DNA of 64,000 nucleotides from Methanoregula sp. SKADARSKE-2 (GCA_030919125.1 CP121470.1:1-64000); one strand, 5' to 3'. Positions 1-10,501 are shown, counted from the stretch's first letter. The notes: generated by a model not told the origin, from the sequence alone. Numbers and translations: made by a program.

Positions 1-1139
1 GACTTACGCCCTTGGTTTTGACCGAAAGATCTAAGAGTTAGTAGCGCCAATCCAAGGGTTAGACAAACCCGGGATGGAGATCGAACGAGAGTGAATCCAC
101 CGAAATGCACGAGCGGCAATTTTGTAAACTTTCTGATATCGACGTATCAGGTTTGCTCGTGTACAGAGGCATCCCGGTGTTTTCCCGCTGAACCAGTATC
201 AATAGCTCACGCTTCCGTCAAGCGTTTGTTAGAGAGGCAGCCAGCCTCACCACACGGGGGCGCTGTATGAGGAAGCGCAACGGTTGCTCCGGGCTAACGA
301 AGGAGTATTGGTAATCGATGATAGTACCCTCGACAAACCGTATTCCCATCAGATTGAACTGGTGACCCGGCACTGGAGTGGGAAGCATCATCGGATAGTT
401 CAGGGAATCAACCTAATCTCAACCATTTGGACTGATGGTTCTGCGATAGTTTCGGTAGATTTCCGGATCTATTGTCCAGACAAAGACGGGAAAAACAAAA
501 AGGATCATTTCCGGGATATGCTACGAGCAGCCGAAGAAAGAAAGTTTCAGCCGGGATGTGTCATCTTTGATTCGTGGTATTCGAGTATCGCCAACCTGAA
601 ATTGATCCGCACGCTGAAGTGGCATTGGTGTACCCGTCTCAAATCCAACCGGTTGGTTGATCCTGATAATACGTACAACCGTTCAGTTTCTGAGATTGAG
701 ATTCCTCCCGAAGGAAGAGTTGTTCATCTGAGACAATACGGTTTCATCAAGCTATTTAGGATCGTTCACTCTGATAAGGAACCCGAACATTGGGCTACCG
801 ATATTCTCGATGCATCGGAAACCGACAGAAAAACGTTCAAGGAACTTGGATGGAATATCGAAGAGGATCACCGTGGCATCAAGCAAGGTTGTGGCATCGA
901 GAGATGCCAGGGTCCCAAAAGAGGTTGTTCAACAAGGACATATTCTGCTCTCGTTGCTGGCATTTCTTCGCCTCGAAACCCATCGATTGAATACAGGTTC
1001 CAGCTGGTACGAGTCGAAACGCTCGATTCATCGATCCGCTTCTTCTCTCTTTATCGCTTCCACGGCGTTCTAATCTGATTATTTTTGTAGTGCTGTGATG
1101 AAGATTTCTTGCTCGAATCTGCCTTCAAACGCGTAAGTC
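1..1139 (+). mobile_element. IS701-like insertion sequence, copy 1
   Basis: This is the first of three 1139-bp copies of one element. Its ends are perfect 9-bp inverted repeats, GACTTACGC at the left and GCGTAAGTC at the right. The left end falls on the first base of the window, so its left flank and target duplication cannot be seen. It differs from copy 2 at about five positions by eye. It carries one transposase gene that is broken in the same places in all copies. The family call rests on the DDE transposase type, and the assignment to IS701 rather than another IS4-like group is moderate. Confidence 0.9.
105..1073 (+). pseudogene. DDE transposase of IS copy 1, frameshifted
   Basis: The transposase can only be rebuilt by joining several frames. 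It starts at ATG 105 (MHERQFCKLSD), reaches TGA at 189-191, continues in the next frame (EPVSIAHASVKRLLERQ), changes frame again before ALYEEAQRLLRANEG, and runs through the catalytic core with IDDSTLDKPY, FDSWYSS and the IEEDHRGIKQ glutamate region. A last frame change after GIERCQ is needed to reach the expected C-terminus (LAFLRLETHRLNTGSSWYESK). The middle 264-residue frame is open by itself and holds the first two catalytic aspartates and the glutamate region. Without an unusual multi-frameshift mechanism this copy should not make a full transposase. Confidence 0.8.
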
Positions 1140-1438
1140 CTACCGGATAAAGAAGTAATTCAGCGACTAAGATGGCGCTCAAAATGTAAAATGGACGGGA
1201 TGGTTCGCCGCAGACGATCCTGTGGGAGCCAAGATCACGAATGTATTTAGTTATTCACTTCCAATAAAATTCAATGAGAACCGCTCTGCCGTGTACGCCT
1301 GCGCAGAAGTCCCTTCCAAAAAGCCTCCCTCCCTTGGGCATCATGTGTTTTACATTTTACCTTCCTGAAAAGGGATACGAATTGGATTGCGGGGAAAATG
1401 ATACAACAGGAAACCTATAATATACCTACAGGTGATTG
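1140..1438. other. AT-rich gap between IS copy 1 and glycan gene
   Basis: No coding frame here looks real. The sequence is lower in GC than the core of the window. An A/T-rich stretch (CCTATAATATACC) lies just before the next gene and could be its promoter, followed by an AGGTGA ribosome-binding site at 1430-1435. Confidence 0.4.
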
Positions 1439-3364
1439 ATGCGAAAAATACTGATTTTGCTCGAAGATCCATCTAAAATTAACGAAGTTGTCCAAGGTTC
1501 TGCGGACAAAACCCGGCAATCCCTTATCATATCACTCACACCAGGGACATCCCACACTCTCGAAAATGCAGGTATTCCATATAAATCGGTTGGAACCTAT
1601 AGCAGTGGGGATGAGCGATATCAAGAGGGAATGAGGAATTTTCAAAGAATCTTCAAAATATCATCGATCATGGATACAGAACTTGCGCACATATATGTCA
1701 GTCCTTCCATCCGTCCGGCGGAATATTCAATTTATAATCTCAAGATCCTTTTCGATGTGTTATGGAATACGGTTCTGGTTCTGAAGCAGGTGGTTGACAA
1801 AGAGCAACCGGATTTTATCCGGTTGTACACCCTGCCCAATAAAGGATCAGATACCAGTCCCTATGCATTCTCCGACACTGAATCGGCATATGCTGAAATT
1901 TTGAGCATGCCTGGCTGGAATATCCCGATAGAAATAATCCGGGATTCCGCGGTCAACCCAGAGAACACCGCAGGTGAACGACCGAAAATCAATCCGGTTC
2001 ATTCATGGATACGGAAATGGGATTTTCTTTTCAACTTAGGATTGATCAACAAGAGGAAGGGATTAGTGCCGACAATGGCTGCTGCCTATTACCACATTAC
2101 CTGCCGATATCGAGTCCCTGTCCTGATATACAACAATGGGTACAACTGGGACGATTCCCTGGTCGAACTCTACCAACAAGGAATGACACCATACCGTATC
2201 CATGACGATTCATTTCCCGCAAGCACCACAGGAACGGACTATAGAGGGAAGATACTTGATATCTGCAGGACCCACCCGGGCATGAGGGAGTTCTGCCTCA
2301 TTGGGGGTGTTGACATCTCGCCCTTCCTTTTTGAACGGATCTCGCAGATTGTCGAAAGATCGATAAGGGAATCATCGGTAGCTTACCCTGCAGCGCGCAG
2401 GACCATCCAGGAAAAAAAGATCTGCTGCCTCCTTCACTCAGTTCGGGAACATCCAACCGGTCATGCTATCGTCCAAGCTGCTATCGATGAAGAAATACCC
2501 GTGGTCTCGTGGCAACACGGAGGGGCCGGCTTCTGTTTCCATCCCATGATGCCGTTCATCGAATTCATTAATTCCGGATGGCACTTTGTCTTCGGGAAAG
2601 GAGTTGCGGAAAGTTACTATTCCACTTCGAAAAAGATCGAGCTGAAAAACATTCCAGTCTTTCTGCCGGTTGGATCGAGTTCACTTGAGGAATTTAGCCA
2701 GAATTCAAGGAGACCTCTACATGCCAGAAAACGGACTACAGTAGTTTACATATCCACCCATTATTTGCAGAACATCTATATTATGTCCCAACCCTGCGAC
2801 CCGCTTGCATGGAATGATAAACTCTGGCAAATGCAGAAACTGATACTGGAACTGGCAAATATGAGCACGGATACAGATTTTATAATTAAATTGCATCCCA
2901 CTCATGCTGATAAGGAACCGCTTCAGGGTTTTGTCGCCAACAAAAGGATACTCAATGTAAAAATTGTCACAACAGAAATGACCCTCCATGAACTGGTAGA
3001 TATCGCGCATATAATAGTATTCGACCTCATTTCAACGGGAATTCTCCAAGTGCTTACTTCCGGTTTACCGGTCTTTGTTTATACCGGATTGCATGAAATT
3101 GATAGTGAGGCAATTCTTTTGTTGAAGAAACGCGCATACACCTATGAGAATTCCTGGGAGTTAATCGAGGATCTCAGTGGGTATATTCGAACGCACACCG
3201 TCCCCGGCAAATCCGTGGATACCTCTGATAAACATTTCATGCAACGATTCGGAACCGGGAATATGACAAAAACGAGTGCTGATCAAGCGCTCTCATGCCT
3301 AACAAAAATTCTGAACGGGGAGAATGTCGGAGGGGATGCTATAACGGGCTGCATAAAGGAGTAG
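1439..3364 (+). CDS. Surface polysaccharide biosynthesis protein, GT-B-like (putative)
   Basis: The product is a soluble protein of about 641 residues with no signal peptide. I start it at ATG 1439, behind AGGTGA at 1430-1435; a TTG lies one codon upstream. The C-terminal half has patterns seen in GT-B-fold capsule or teichoic-acid type transferases: a buried WQHGGAGFC motif, then FIIKLHPTH, then DIAHIIVFDLISTGILQVLTSGLPVFVY, which resembles the nucleotide-sugar or polyol-phosphate binding half of such enzymes. The substrate cannot be told. Base composition is lower in GC than the core genes and the gene lies between IS elements, so it is probably part of a transferred cell-surface glycan island. 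Confidence 0.55.
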   Translation: MRKILILLEDPSKINEVVQGSADKTRQSLIISLTPGTSHTLENAGIPYKSVGTYSSGDERYQEGMRNFQRIFKISSIMDTELAHIYVSPSIRPAEYSIYNLKILFDVLWNTVLVLKQVVDKEQPDFIRLYTLPNKGSDTSPYAFSDTESAYAEILSMPGWNIPIEIIRDSAVNPENTAGERPKINPVHSWIRKWDFLFNLGLINKRKGLVPTMAAAYYHITCRYRVPVLIYNNGYNWDDSLVELYQQGMTPYRIHDDSFPASTTGTDYRGKILDICRTHPGMREFCLIGGVDISPFLFERISQIVERSIRESSVAYPAARRTIQEKKICCLLHSVREHPTGHAIVQAAIDEEIPVVSWQHGGAGFCFHPMMPFIEFINSGWHFVFGKGVAESYYSTSKKIELKNIPVFLPVGSSSLEEFSQNSRRPLHARKRTTVVYISTHYLQNIYIMSQPCDPLAWNDKLWQMQKLILELANMSTDTDFIIKLHPTHADKEPLQGFVANKRILNVKIVTTEMTLHELVDIAHIIVFDLISTGILQVLTSGLPVFVYTGLHEIDSEAILLLKKRAYTYENSWELIEDLSGYIRTHTVPGKSVDTSDKHFMQRFGTGNMTKTSADQALSCLTKILNGENVGGDAITGCIKE

Positions 3365-3367
3365 CAT

Positions 3368-4050
3368 TGTTTAATCTTGCGAATCCAAATAACAGAACCT
3401 ACTCATAAAACATAGTGGGAATTTCCTGATGCGCAGGAAGAGCAAGGCAGAGATCCCGAACTGCTTTTTTGTGCAGCCGGAGAACTGGGAAATGAGATGA
3501 ACTGGAAGACGCAGTAGGGTACATTTCTGGCTGCCAGCAGATGGTAAATAAGAAATATCCTGGTATTTAAAGGGATGAAGCAGTTGACCTGGTATCCGGG
3601 GTAATTTCCGATAATGCCCGGACAACATCCCGGTCTTTTGTACATCGTTCGCATTCATCGGGGCCGAGACGTTCATGCACATCAATCTTAATGGAAAAAT
3701 CGGGGTGAAGATATCCGGCAAGATCCCAGATCCGGACTTCTAACCCCCACTCCGGAGTTTTTCGATTTGATACACGTTTTTAAGACGGGTGGTGAAAGGC
3801 TGCTCGATGATAAAGAGTATTTTATTGATCGGCTGATTTCTGACTGTCACGGTACCATCCCTTCCAAAAGATACGGTGAATTAGAAAAAACCCGGTTGAA
3901 AACATCGTTGAATTCACGCAGCAAACCCCGGTTACCGGATCTTAGAACTGCATGAATATATGATATATCTTTTATATGGACTCAAGGTGATAAATAATAT
4001 CCAGTTATCATTTTTCTCCTGATTATTTAACCCTCTGCGAGGAGATCGTA
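3368..4050. other. Low-coding region, possible gene remnants
   Basis: Short open frames exist on both strands but none shows a recognisable family. A 62-codon frame at 3767-3955 (starts MIHVFKTGGERLLDD) could be a remnant of an island gene. AT-rich TTTTATATGG near 3972-3981 and the GAGGAG at 4039-4044 look like promoter and ribosome-binding site for the interrupted methyltransferase that begins at 4054. Confidence 0.35.
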
Positions 4051-4072
4051 ATAATGAAAAAAATATTGGACT

Positions 4073-5369
4073 CAGTACTTCTCTAAATTTTCCTCCCTGC
4101 AATTTGATTAGTCATCAATCAACCCAACCTCAGTTCAACCCAAACTTCGGAGAACCGCCACAGAAGTGATGGGCCTGAGTTTTTTCTTGATCCCTTCCCA
4201 GACAAAGATCCGGAAGCAATCGAATCGGAACAAATCATCGTCGATGGTTCTTGGCCCTCGTTGGATCCTGGCGGAGTAATTCCCTTTCAGGGCCACCCAG
4301 ATATTCTTGAGAAGAAACGAGATAATTGTCAAGAGGTACCTTAGCACCACGTTTCTGGATGAGGTCTTAGCTTTGACAATATTCCGCATATGGTACGAGG
4401 ACTCGATAGCGAATCTGTTCTTGTAGATCGAGTAGACCTTCCGGAGATTCCAGTCGATACCGTGAACAACGTAACCGAGATTCACATTCCCGTGTTTTTT
4501 ATTTCTGCCCCGATGATATTGAACATCGATCGCCAAGGTAAGCTCAACTGGTTCACCGGTCCCATTCCCTCTCATTGTATACCGGTCGTAACGGGAATGG
4601 TTACCGGTTAGGATTTTCTTAAGTTCCTCGCCGTGTTTTCTCACCGGAACGATGTGCGGAACATCCTCATTCTGGAGAAATGTAAAGACATCTTTTGAAT
4701 AAAAATCCCTATCAAGACAGAGAACGGTAATTTTCACCTTTCATGTCAGCGATGATCTTCAGAAATCTTCGAAGGTACTCAACGTTCGGTACTCCTTTTT
4801 TCGTAGGGAAAACTGCGAGAGTCAGCCGTTAACCTTTTGTGACGATATAAAGGGAGACGTACGAATAGAATTTCGTCGTCGAATCTTTCATCTTACATTT
4901 TATGACATAGTTTTCATTCGCGTTGACGATCTCGCCATAATAAGGATCGTTGGTGAAATCTATGGCAAAATGGAACGGTTTTCCCGGGACGAGAATAGTA
5001 TTTTGAGAATACGTGAGAATCTTCGATTGTATTTCCTGAAGTGAATCAAGATCTATTTTGGATAAATGGTATCTGACCGATGTTTCACAAGGGATCTTCT
5101 CGAGAACTTTATCGACTGAATGCACGGAGTGTTTGTTCGCTGACATCCCAACCAAAGCCTGAATAATCGTTTTTTGTTTTAGTGTTCCATTGATAGAAAT
5201 GGTGAGATTCCGATTGAGTGCTGCAACTGCAATTTCGGAACATTCTTCTGCACTCAACGTCTCCTGAGTTCGACGGGCAATTTGCCGGTATTTGGGCATA
5301 TTCGGCGCCCGCTGCCTATTTAGATCTTTCGCCGTTCGTTAGCCCGAGCTAAAAATTAGTGAAGTACTG
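4073..5369 (-). mobile_element. ISH3-like insertion sequence with 5-bp target duplication
   Basis: The element is 1297 bp. Its ends are imperfect inverted repeats: CAGTACTTCTCTAAATTTT at the left, and the reverse complement of the right end reads CAGTACTTCACTAATTTTT. The flanking 5 bp are identical: GGACT at 4068-4072 and GGACT at 5370-5374. Excising the element rebuilds an uninterrupted methyltransferase reading frame, which confirms the ends. A 5-bp duplication fits the ISH3 family. The transposase inside is broken. Confidence 0.9.
4135..5299 (-). pseudogene. ISH3-like transposase, nonsense plus frameshift
   Basis: The reading frame begins at 5299 (MPKYRQIARRTQETLS) and carries the catalytic region FAIDFTNDPYYG. 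It is stopped by TAA at 4829-4831 directly after SLYIVTKG. The same frame then continues (RLTLAVFPTKKGVPNVEYL) until about 4740, where a frameshift leads into KITVLCLDRDFYSKDVF and on to the YSIYKNRFAIESSYHMRN glutamate region near the C-terminus. The joined protein would be close to 390 residues, as expected for ISH3-type transposases. Two independent lesions make it inactive unless helped in trans. Confidence 0.8.
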
Positions 5370-5726
5370 GGACTTGGGCTGTGGGAACCGGAAAAAAGGG
5401 GAAGCCGTAGGTATCGACATCAACCCCGATTCAAGCGCTGACGTGATCCATGATCTCAATGCATTTCCCTATCCGTTCGAGGATTCAAGCTTCAATGAGA
5501 TCTATGCGGACAACGTCATCGAGCATCTGGATAACGTCATAAAGGTCATGGATGAAATCTACCGGATCAGCAGGCCCGGGGGAATTATCATCATAAAAGT
5601 GCCGTATTTCAGATCACGCTATGCGTTCATCGATCCAACCCATAAACATTATTTTACCGTGGAATCGTTCACCTATTTTGATCCGGCACATATCCACCAC
5701 ACCTTTTATAACTTTATTAAGATTAT

Positions 5727-6865
5727 GACTTACGCCCTTGGTTTTGACCGAAAGATCTAAGAGTTAGTAGCGCCCATCCATGGGTTAGACAAACCCGGGA
5801 TGGAGATCGAACGAGAGTGAATCCACCGAAATGCACGAGCGGCAATTTTGTAAACTTTCTGATATCGACGTATCAGGTTTGCTCGTGTACAGAGGCATCC
5901 CGGTGTTTTCCCGCTGAACCAGTATCAATAGCTCACGCTTCCGTCAAGCGTTTGTTAGAGAGGCAGCCAGCCTCACCACACGGGGGCGCTGTATGAGGAA
6001 GCGCAACGGTTGCTCCGGGCTAACGAAGGAGTATTGGTAATCGATGATAGTACCCTCGACAAACCGTATTCCCATCAGATTGAACTGGTGACCAGGCACT
6101 GGAGTGGGAAGCATCATCGGATAGTTCAGGGAATCAACCTAATCTCAACCATTTGGACTGATGGTTCTGCGATAGTTTCGGTAGATTTCCGGATCTATTG
6201 TCCAGACAAAGACTGGAAAAACAAAAAGGATCATTTCCGGGATATGCTACGAGCAGCCGAAGAAAGAAAGTTTCAGCCGGGATGTGTCATCTTTGATTCG
6301 TGGTATTCGAGTATCGCCAACCTGAAATTGATCCGCACGCTGAAGTGGCATTGGTGTACCCGTCTCAAATCCAACCGGTTGGTTGATCCTGATAATACGT
6401 ACAACCGTTCAGTTTCTGAGATTGAGATTCCTCCCGAAGGAAGAGTTGTTCATCTGAGACAATACGGTTTCATCAAGCTATTTAGGATCGTTCACTCTGA
6501 TAAGGAACCCGAACATTGGGCTACCGATATTCTCGATGCATCGGAAACCGACAGAAAAACGTTCAAGGAACTTGGATGGAATATCGAAGAGGATCACCGT
6601 GGCATCAAGCAAGGTTGTGGCATCGAGAGATGCCAGGGTCCCAAAAGAGGTTGTTCAACGAGGACATATTCTGCTCTCGTTGCTGGCATTTCTTCGCCTC
6701 GAAACCCATCGATTGAATACAGGTTCCAGCTGGTACGAGTCGAAACGCTCGATTCATCGATCCGCTTCTTCTCTCTTTATCGCTTCCACGGCGTTCTAAT
6801 CTGATTATTTTTGTAGTGCTGTGATGAAGATTTCTTGCTCGAATCTGCCTTCAAACGCGTAAGTC
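5727..6865 (+). mobile_element. IS701-like insertion sequence, copy 2
   Basis: This is a full 1139-bp copy in the same orientation as copy 1, with the same GACTTACGC/GCGTAAGTC ends. It truncates the methyltransferase at its left. The left flank ends ...AAGATTAT and the right flank starts CTAAGTAT. If the ends are extended by three bases (TAT at left, CTA at right) the terminal repeat becomes 12 bp with one mismatch. The element's own flanks then do not form a target duplication, which suggests recombination between copies. Confidence 0.92.
5831..6799 (+). pseudogene. DDE transposase of IS copy 2, frameshifted
   Basis: This is the same broken transposase as in copy 1, with the same internal TGA near the N-terminus and the same frame changes before ALYEEAQ and after GIERCQ. 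It differs by a few substitutions, for example KDWKNKK in place of KDGKNKK. Shared lesions show that the copies descend from an already damaged element. Confidence 0.8.
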
Positions 6866-6924
6866 CTAAGTATATCCATTCAAAGAACTTTTCATGTGAT
6901 CATGGATCACGGGAGAATGAGGCA

Positions 6925-7029
6925 ATGACAGATGAGGCTGGCGAGATCAGCAACATGCTGATCCTGGGAATCGGTGTCGCCCTCTTCCTGGTAATAATCG
7001 GGATCTGGTACGTGTTCCTGAAGGGCTGA
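6925..7029 (+). CDS. Small single-pass membrane protein, 34 aa (putative)
   Basis: The short frame starts at ATG 6925, behind a GGGAGAATGAGG purine-rich stretch. It has a short acidic N-terminus (MTDEAGEISN), one hydrophobic segment (MLILGIGVALFLVIIGIWYVFL) and a KG end. It begins just outside IS copy 2, so its promoter may lie in or near the IS end. No family is recognised. The clean start, one membrane helix and basic end make it plausible, but it could be the surviving tail of a larger gene. Confidence 0.45.
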   Translation: MTDEAGEISNMLILGIGVALFLVIIGIWYVFLKG

Positions 7030-7056
7030 TCGCAAAAAGAGGAATTAGATCACTTT

Positions 7057-7725
7057 TTATAGCTTCGAGACGAGGTCGCGGAGGACAACTCCCGGTTCCT
7101 TGGACTTTACCACGCTTGAGGCGAGGAGCACCCCATCGGTCCCGAGATCCCTGGCGATCTTTACACATTCTCCCGACTGGATCCCCGCACCGGTTAGGAC
7201 TTTTACGTTCGGGTTGACCGCGTGGACGGCGGCTACCGAATTCCGGATAATAGCCGGGTTTGCCTTCGAGACCGAAACCCCGCTCCCGATCAGCTCCGGG
7301 GGCTCGATCGCCACATAATCCGGGCCAAGAGCAGCGGCAGCTGCACTCGTGCTCTCGTTATTCGTGCAGATAACCGAGACGAGGCCCTTTACTTTCAGTG
7401 CCTTTACGGCGGCATCGATCTCGGCAAGGGTCAGCCTCCGTTCCGAATGATTGATGAGAGAGCCTGTGGCCCCTGCGACTCTGAGCGCATCGGCGGTGAT
7501 CTGTCCGGTATGTGCACCCGGTTCACTCCCGTCGACATGCTGGGCATAGACCGGTACGCTGAAGTGGTGGCTTATCGGGTGGAGATCGATATAGGTTGGC
7601 GCGACCCCGATGATTACCCCGCTCTCGTGCGCTACAAGCTGTGCGGCGTTTGCAATCAGATGGGCCCGGTTGCCCGTTCCTTCCGTGTAGTTCTTAAGAT
7701 TGACCAGGATCAGCGGCGATGGCAT
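7057..7725 (-). CDS. tpiA: Triosephosphate isomerase (archaeal type)
   Basis: It interconverts dihydroxyacetone phosphate and glyceraldehyde 3-phosphate in gluconeogenesis. The protein has 222 residues, the short archaeal form. Visible catalytic residues are Lys11 (LVNLKNY), His93 in INHSERR and Glu141 in [10 protein letters not shown]. The phosphate-binding loops GAGIQSGE and GVLLASSVV are present near the C-terminus. It stands next to the U32 peptidase on the same strand with a 114-bp gap. No defects are seen. Confidence 0.95.
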   Translation of the reverse strand: MPSPLILVNLKNYTEGTGNRAHLIANAAQLVAHESGVIIGVAPTYIDLHPISHHFSVPVYAQHVDGSEPGAHTGQITADALRVAGATGSLINHSERRLTLAEIDAAVKALKVKGLVSVICTNNESTSAAAAALGPDYVAIEPPELIGSGVSVSKANPAIIRNSVAAVHAVNPNVKVLTGAGIQSGECVKIARDLGTDGVLLASSVVKSKEPGVVLRDLVSKL

Positions 7726-7839
7726 GAAAACTCCCTCTTGTATGTACTCCGGATAGTCAGTTGATTTTCGGTCATGATGAATATTTGCGCTCCTGTAACC
7801 CCTTCATCCGGAGACCGGGGCCGGGCTTGTAATCAGCGG

Positions 7840-10488
7840 TTACTGCTCTTCCCGGAGGCCACGGAAGAAGGAACCGGCGGTGAGCCCCCCCCAGGCCAGG
7901 GTTTTGATCCTCTCTTTGAGCTTTGAGAGATCGGCCCGTGCCCCCTCCGGTTGCTGCCCCCAGGAATCGACGGCCTCGCGATAGATCCCGGTCATCGCCT
8001 TCACATACGCAGGGGGCCGTCCCCGTGCATCGATTACAATCCCGCCAATCCCCATCCGTGCGATCTCCGGGAGGCTGTCGATAAGACAGGTTTCCACAGC
8101 GTTGAGGATGTGTGTCCGGCAGGATGCATCGCGGGTTACCGGAAAGACGCGCCCCTTCGAATCCCGGATCCCGTAAAAGTCGCCCGGGTCCCCCTTGGGC
8201 AGATCCCGGCAGTGCCGGACCGGCCGGGCCGGGCAGTCTTCCGTCACTCCCGCTTCAGCGAGAGCTTCGACAACGAGCGCAAACGTACACCTGCTGCCCG
8301 AAGACCGGGCTTCCCGGATAAGGATCTCCATCTCGTCCCGGGACAGTTCCGACGAGATGGTGAGGAGGCAAAACCGGTCCGTACACGCGCCCGCGGCGAC
8401 GTGGTTGAATATATTGAGTCCAGTGAACCCCGAGAGATTTATCGAGGGGAACCTCTTGATGAGCGCAGAGGCTGTTCCCATATTTTCTATGCAGCACCCG
8501 GTCATTCCCTCGCTGACACACGTGGACAGGATGTCAAGTATATCTTTTAGTTCCCGGTCATGGGCGATTTTTGGCACTTTCCATTTAAATTCAATACCGG
8601 TCTTCCTGCAGATCGCACAGGCAGCCAGAATCTCTTCCCGGTTTATGGATTGCCAGATCGTGCCCGGTGGCCTGCAGATTCCCTGAAATCCCGGCTCGAA
8701 CCAGACCTCGTCGCAGCCTGCCTCAGACGCTCTCCGGACGCCCTCAATCGTATCGGTGCAGAGGAGAATGCGAAGGGGTTTTTGGGATTTTCTTTTTCCC
8801 TCTTTTGGTTTTTCCGAAAAAGGTGCAGAACACCGTGCGTCCCACCGCTGCCGGGCTTCCGAAACTTCCGGGGCGGCCGGCCGTGAGGCGGAGACGAGCA
8901 TCTCCCCTGAATGCCGGAAAAATTCACGGCGGGCATTGTTCAGCAGAGCGAGAGGGGCAGAGAGATTCTCATTATACTCTATCCTGATATTCCGGACCGC
9001 AAACGGGGTGCCTCCGGTCTTTACCAGCTGCTGCCTGAGTTCGTCCCGAAAAAGGGGCCGGGATCGGGCCGGGGAGAAGATGTTCTCGGCCCTCCACCGT
9101 GCCTGAAGGTTCCTTGTGCCCGGCAGGATAACCCCCCCGATGGCCAGGGTGCCGTTCCCGTCAACGGTTACCGATAGATCCACCGGGACCGGGCGCTGCA
9201 TCCCTGCCGGGGGATGACCGATGATCTGCCGTGCATGGTGATCGAGTTTACGGGAGAATGTCATGTATACCTTTGAACCCGCACGGACCTTCTCCGGTAT
9301 GGCAAAGGCGATTGCATCCTTCCCGGTCCGGGTCGGCGTATTGTTCAGCAGGAACCCTATTCCTGAAGGATCGTCACCCCCTCCGGCAATCCACAACCCG
9401 TCCCCCGTCTCCGGGATGACCTGGCCTCCGAGCCGGACCGTCACGGTCCGCCGTCCGTTATCATACCCGGTCACCGTTCCGATACAGAGACCCCGGTTGT
9501 CGGGAGCGTCCCGGCCCATAACCGATCCATAGCGCTTCCCGAGCAGATAACCGGAGGTGAAACCCCGGTTGAACGCAAGCAGGAGCTCACGTTCTGCCCG
9601 GGGATCCGGTGCCCAAGGCCCGGCAGCGATAGAGTCAAGAGCCTTCCGGTACGTGGAGACGACAAGGGCAACGTACTCCGGGGACTTCATCCGCCCCTCG
9701 ATCTTGAGCGATGCCACCGGGGAGCTGACCAGTTCGGGAAGGTGCCGGTATGTGCAGAGGTCCATGGGAGAGAGAAGGTACGGGCCCGGCAGAGCGTGTT
9801 CCTTCACGGTAACCGGTCTCCCGTACTCATCGATCGTTCCGGTAACGAGCGTATAGGGTTTCCGGCAGGGCTGGGCGCAGATCCCCCTGTTCCCGCTCCG
9901 TCCCCCGATTACCGATGAAAGAAGGCACTGGCCGGAGTAACAATAGCAGAGGGCCCCGTGTGCAAAGACTTCGAGCCCGACTCCAGTTTCCTCTGTCTCG
10001 GCAGCAATCTGATTCACTTCTTCAAGCGAGAGTTCCCGGGCGAGGACTACCCGGGAGAGTCCCTCTTCCGCGACCCAGCTCACTCCCGCGGAATTATGAA
10101 TTGTCATCTGGGTCGATGCATGCAGTACCAGTCCGGGAACCACCTCCCGTGCCAGGCGCATGAGCCCGGTGTCCTGGACGAGCAGAGCATCGACGCCCAC
10201 GGACCAGAGCCACAGGAGATATTCGACCGCCCCGGGGAGCTCCCGGTCGTGGAGGAGCGTGTTGACCGTTACATAGACCCGGACCCCCCGTTCATGGGCA
10301 AACGTGATGGCTTCTTCTATCTCCCCATCGGAAAAGTTCGCGGCAAATTTTCTCGCGCCAAACCTCTTCCCGCTCAGGTAGACCGCATCCGCACCTGCCG
10401 CGACTGCCGCCCGGAAGGCCGCGGGGGATCCGGCGGGAGCGAGGAGTTCGGGGAGTTTTCCTATCTCCGGTACTTGTTCGGCTGGCAT
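7840..10488 (-). CDS. U32 family peptidase with DUF3656-like region
   Basis: The product is a large 882-residue protein. The N-terminal half is a U32 domain, recognisable from LPELLAPAGSPAAFRAAVAAGADAVY and the U32 signature region EVFAHGALCYCYSGQC followed by GNRGICAQPCRKPY, with cysteines that may bind an Fe-S cluster. A middle region (about 380-560) resembles DUF3656, and a second U32-like part follows (LRILLCTDTIEGVRRASEAG). In bacteria many U32 proteins act in tRNA or ubiquinone hydroxylation or collagen breakdown; the function in methanogens is unknown to me. The gene ends 13 bp before the start-side neighbour's stop, suggesting co-transcription with the following membrane protein gene. 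Confidence 0.88.
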   Translation of the reverse strand: MPAEQVPEIGKLPELLAPAGSPAAFRAAVAAGADAVYLSGKRFGARKFAANFSDGEIEEAITFAHERGVRVYVTVNTLLHDRELPGAVEYLLWLWSVGVDALLVQDTGLMRLAREVVPGLVLHASTQMTIHNSAGVSWVAEEGLSRVVLARELSLEEVNQIAAETEETGVGLEVFAHGALCYCYSGQCLLSSVIGGRSGNRGICAQPCRKPYTLVTGTIDEYGRPVTVKEHALPGPYLLSPMDLCTYRHLPELVSSPVASLKIEGRMKSPEYVALVVSTYRKALDSIAAGPWAPDPRAERELLLAFNRGFTSGYLLGKRYGSVMGRDAPDNRGLCIGTVTGYDNGRRTVTVRLGGQVIPETGDGLWIAGGGDDPSGIGFLLNNTPTRTGKDAIAFAIPEKVRAGSKVYMTFSRKLDHHARQIIGHPPAGMQRPVPVDLSVTVDGNGTLAIGGVILPGTRNLQARWRAENIFSPARSRPLFRDELRQQLVKTGGTPFAVRNIRIEYNENLSAPLALLNNARREFFRHSGEMLVSASRPAAPEVSEARQRWDARCSAPFSEKPKEGKRKSQKPLRILLCTDTIEGVRRASEAGCDEVWFEPGFQGICRPPGTIWQSINREEILAACAICRKTGIEFKWKVPKIAHDRELKDILDILSTCVSEGMTGCCIENMGTASALIKRFPSINLSGFTGLNIFNHVAAGACTDRFCLLTISSELSRDEMEILIREARSSGSRCTFALVVEALAEAGVTEDCPARPVRHCRDLPKGDPGDFYGIRDSKGRVFPVTRDASCRTHILNAVETCLIDSLPEIARMGIGGIVIDARGRPPAYVKAMTGIYREAVDSWGQQPEGARADLSKLKERIKTLAWGGLTAGSFFRGLREEQ

Positions 10489-10501
10489 GCTTCATCTCCC
10501 G

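Larger units (their letters stand above)
4054..5726 (+). pseudogene. SAM-dependent methyltransferase split by one IS and truncated by another
   Basis: The gene starts at ATG 4054 (ATG AAA AAA ATA TTG GAC T), preceded by GAGGAG. After six codons it is interrupted by an ISH3-like element with a GGACT target duplication. Removing the element and one GGACT copy joins 4072 to 5375 and restores MKKILDLGCGNRKKGE, the class I SAM-binding motif. The rest reads GIDINPDSSADVIHDL, FEDSSFNEIYADNVIEHL and ISRPGGIIIIKVPY, typical of glycan-cluster methyltransferases. At 5727 IS copy 2 cuts off the 3' end after about 120 residues. The apparent start at 5359 (MKYWD) is coded by the IS terminal repeat and is not native. 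The lost C-terminus is not seen elsewhere in the window. Confidence 0.88.

Noticed and set aside
5359..5374. Start of the methyltransferase at GTG 5359
   Set aside because: These bases belong to the ISH3-like terminal repeat and target duplication; the native start is ATG 4054.
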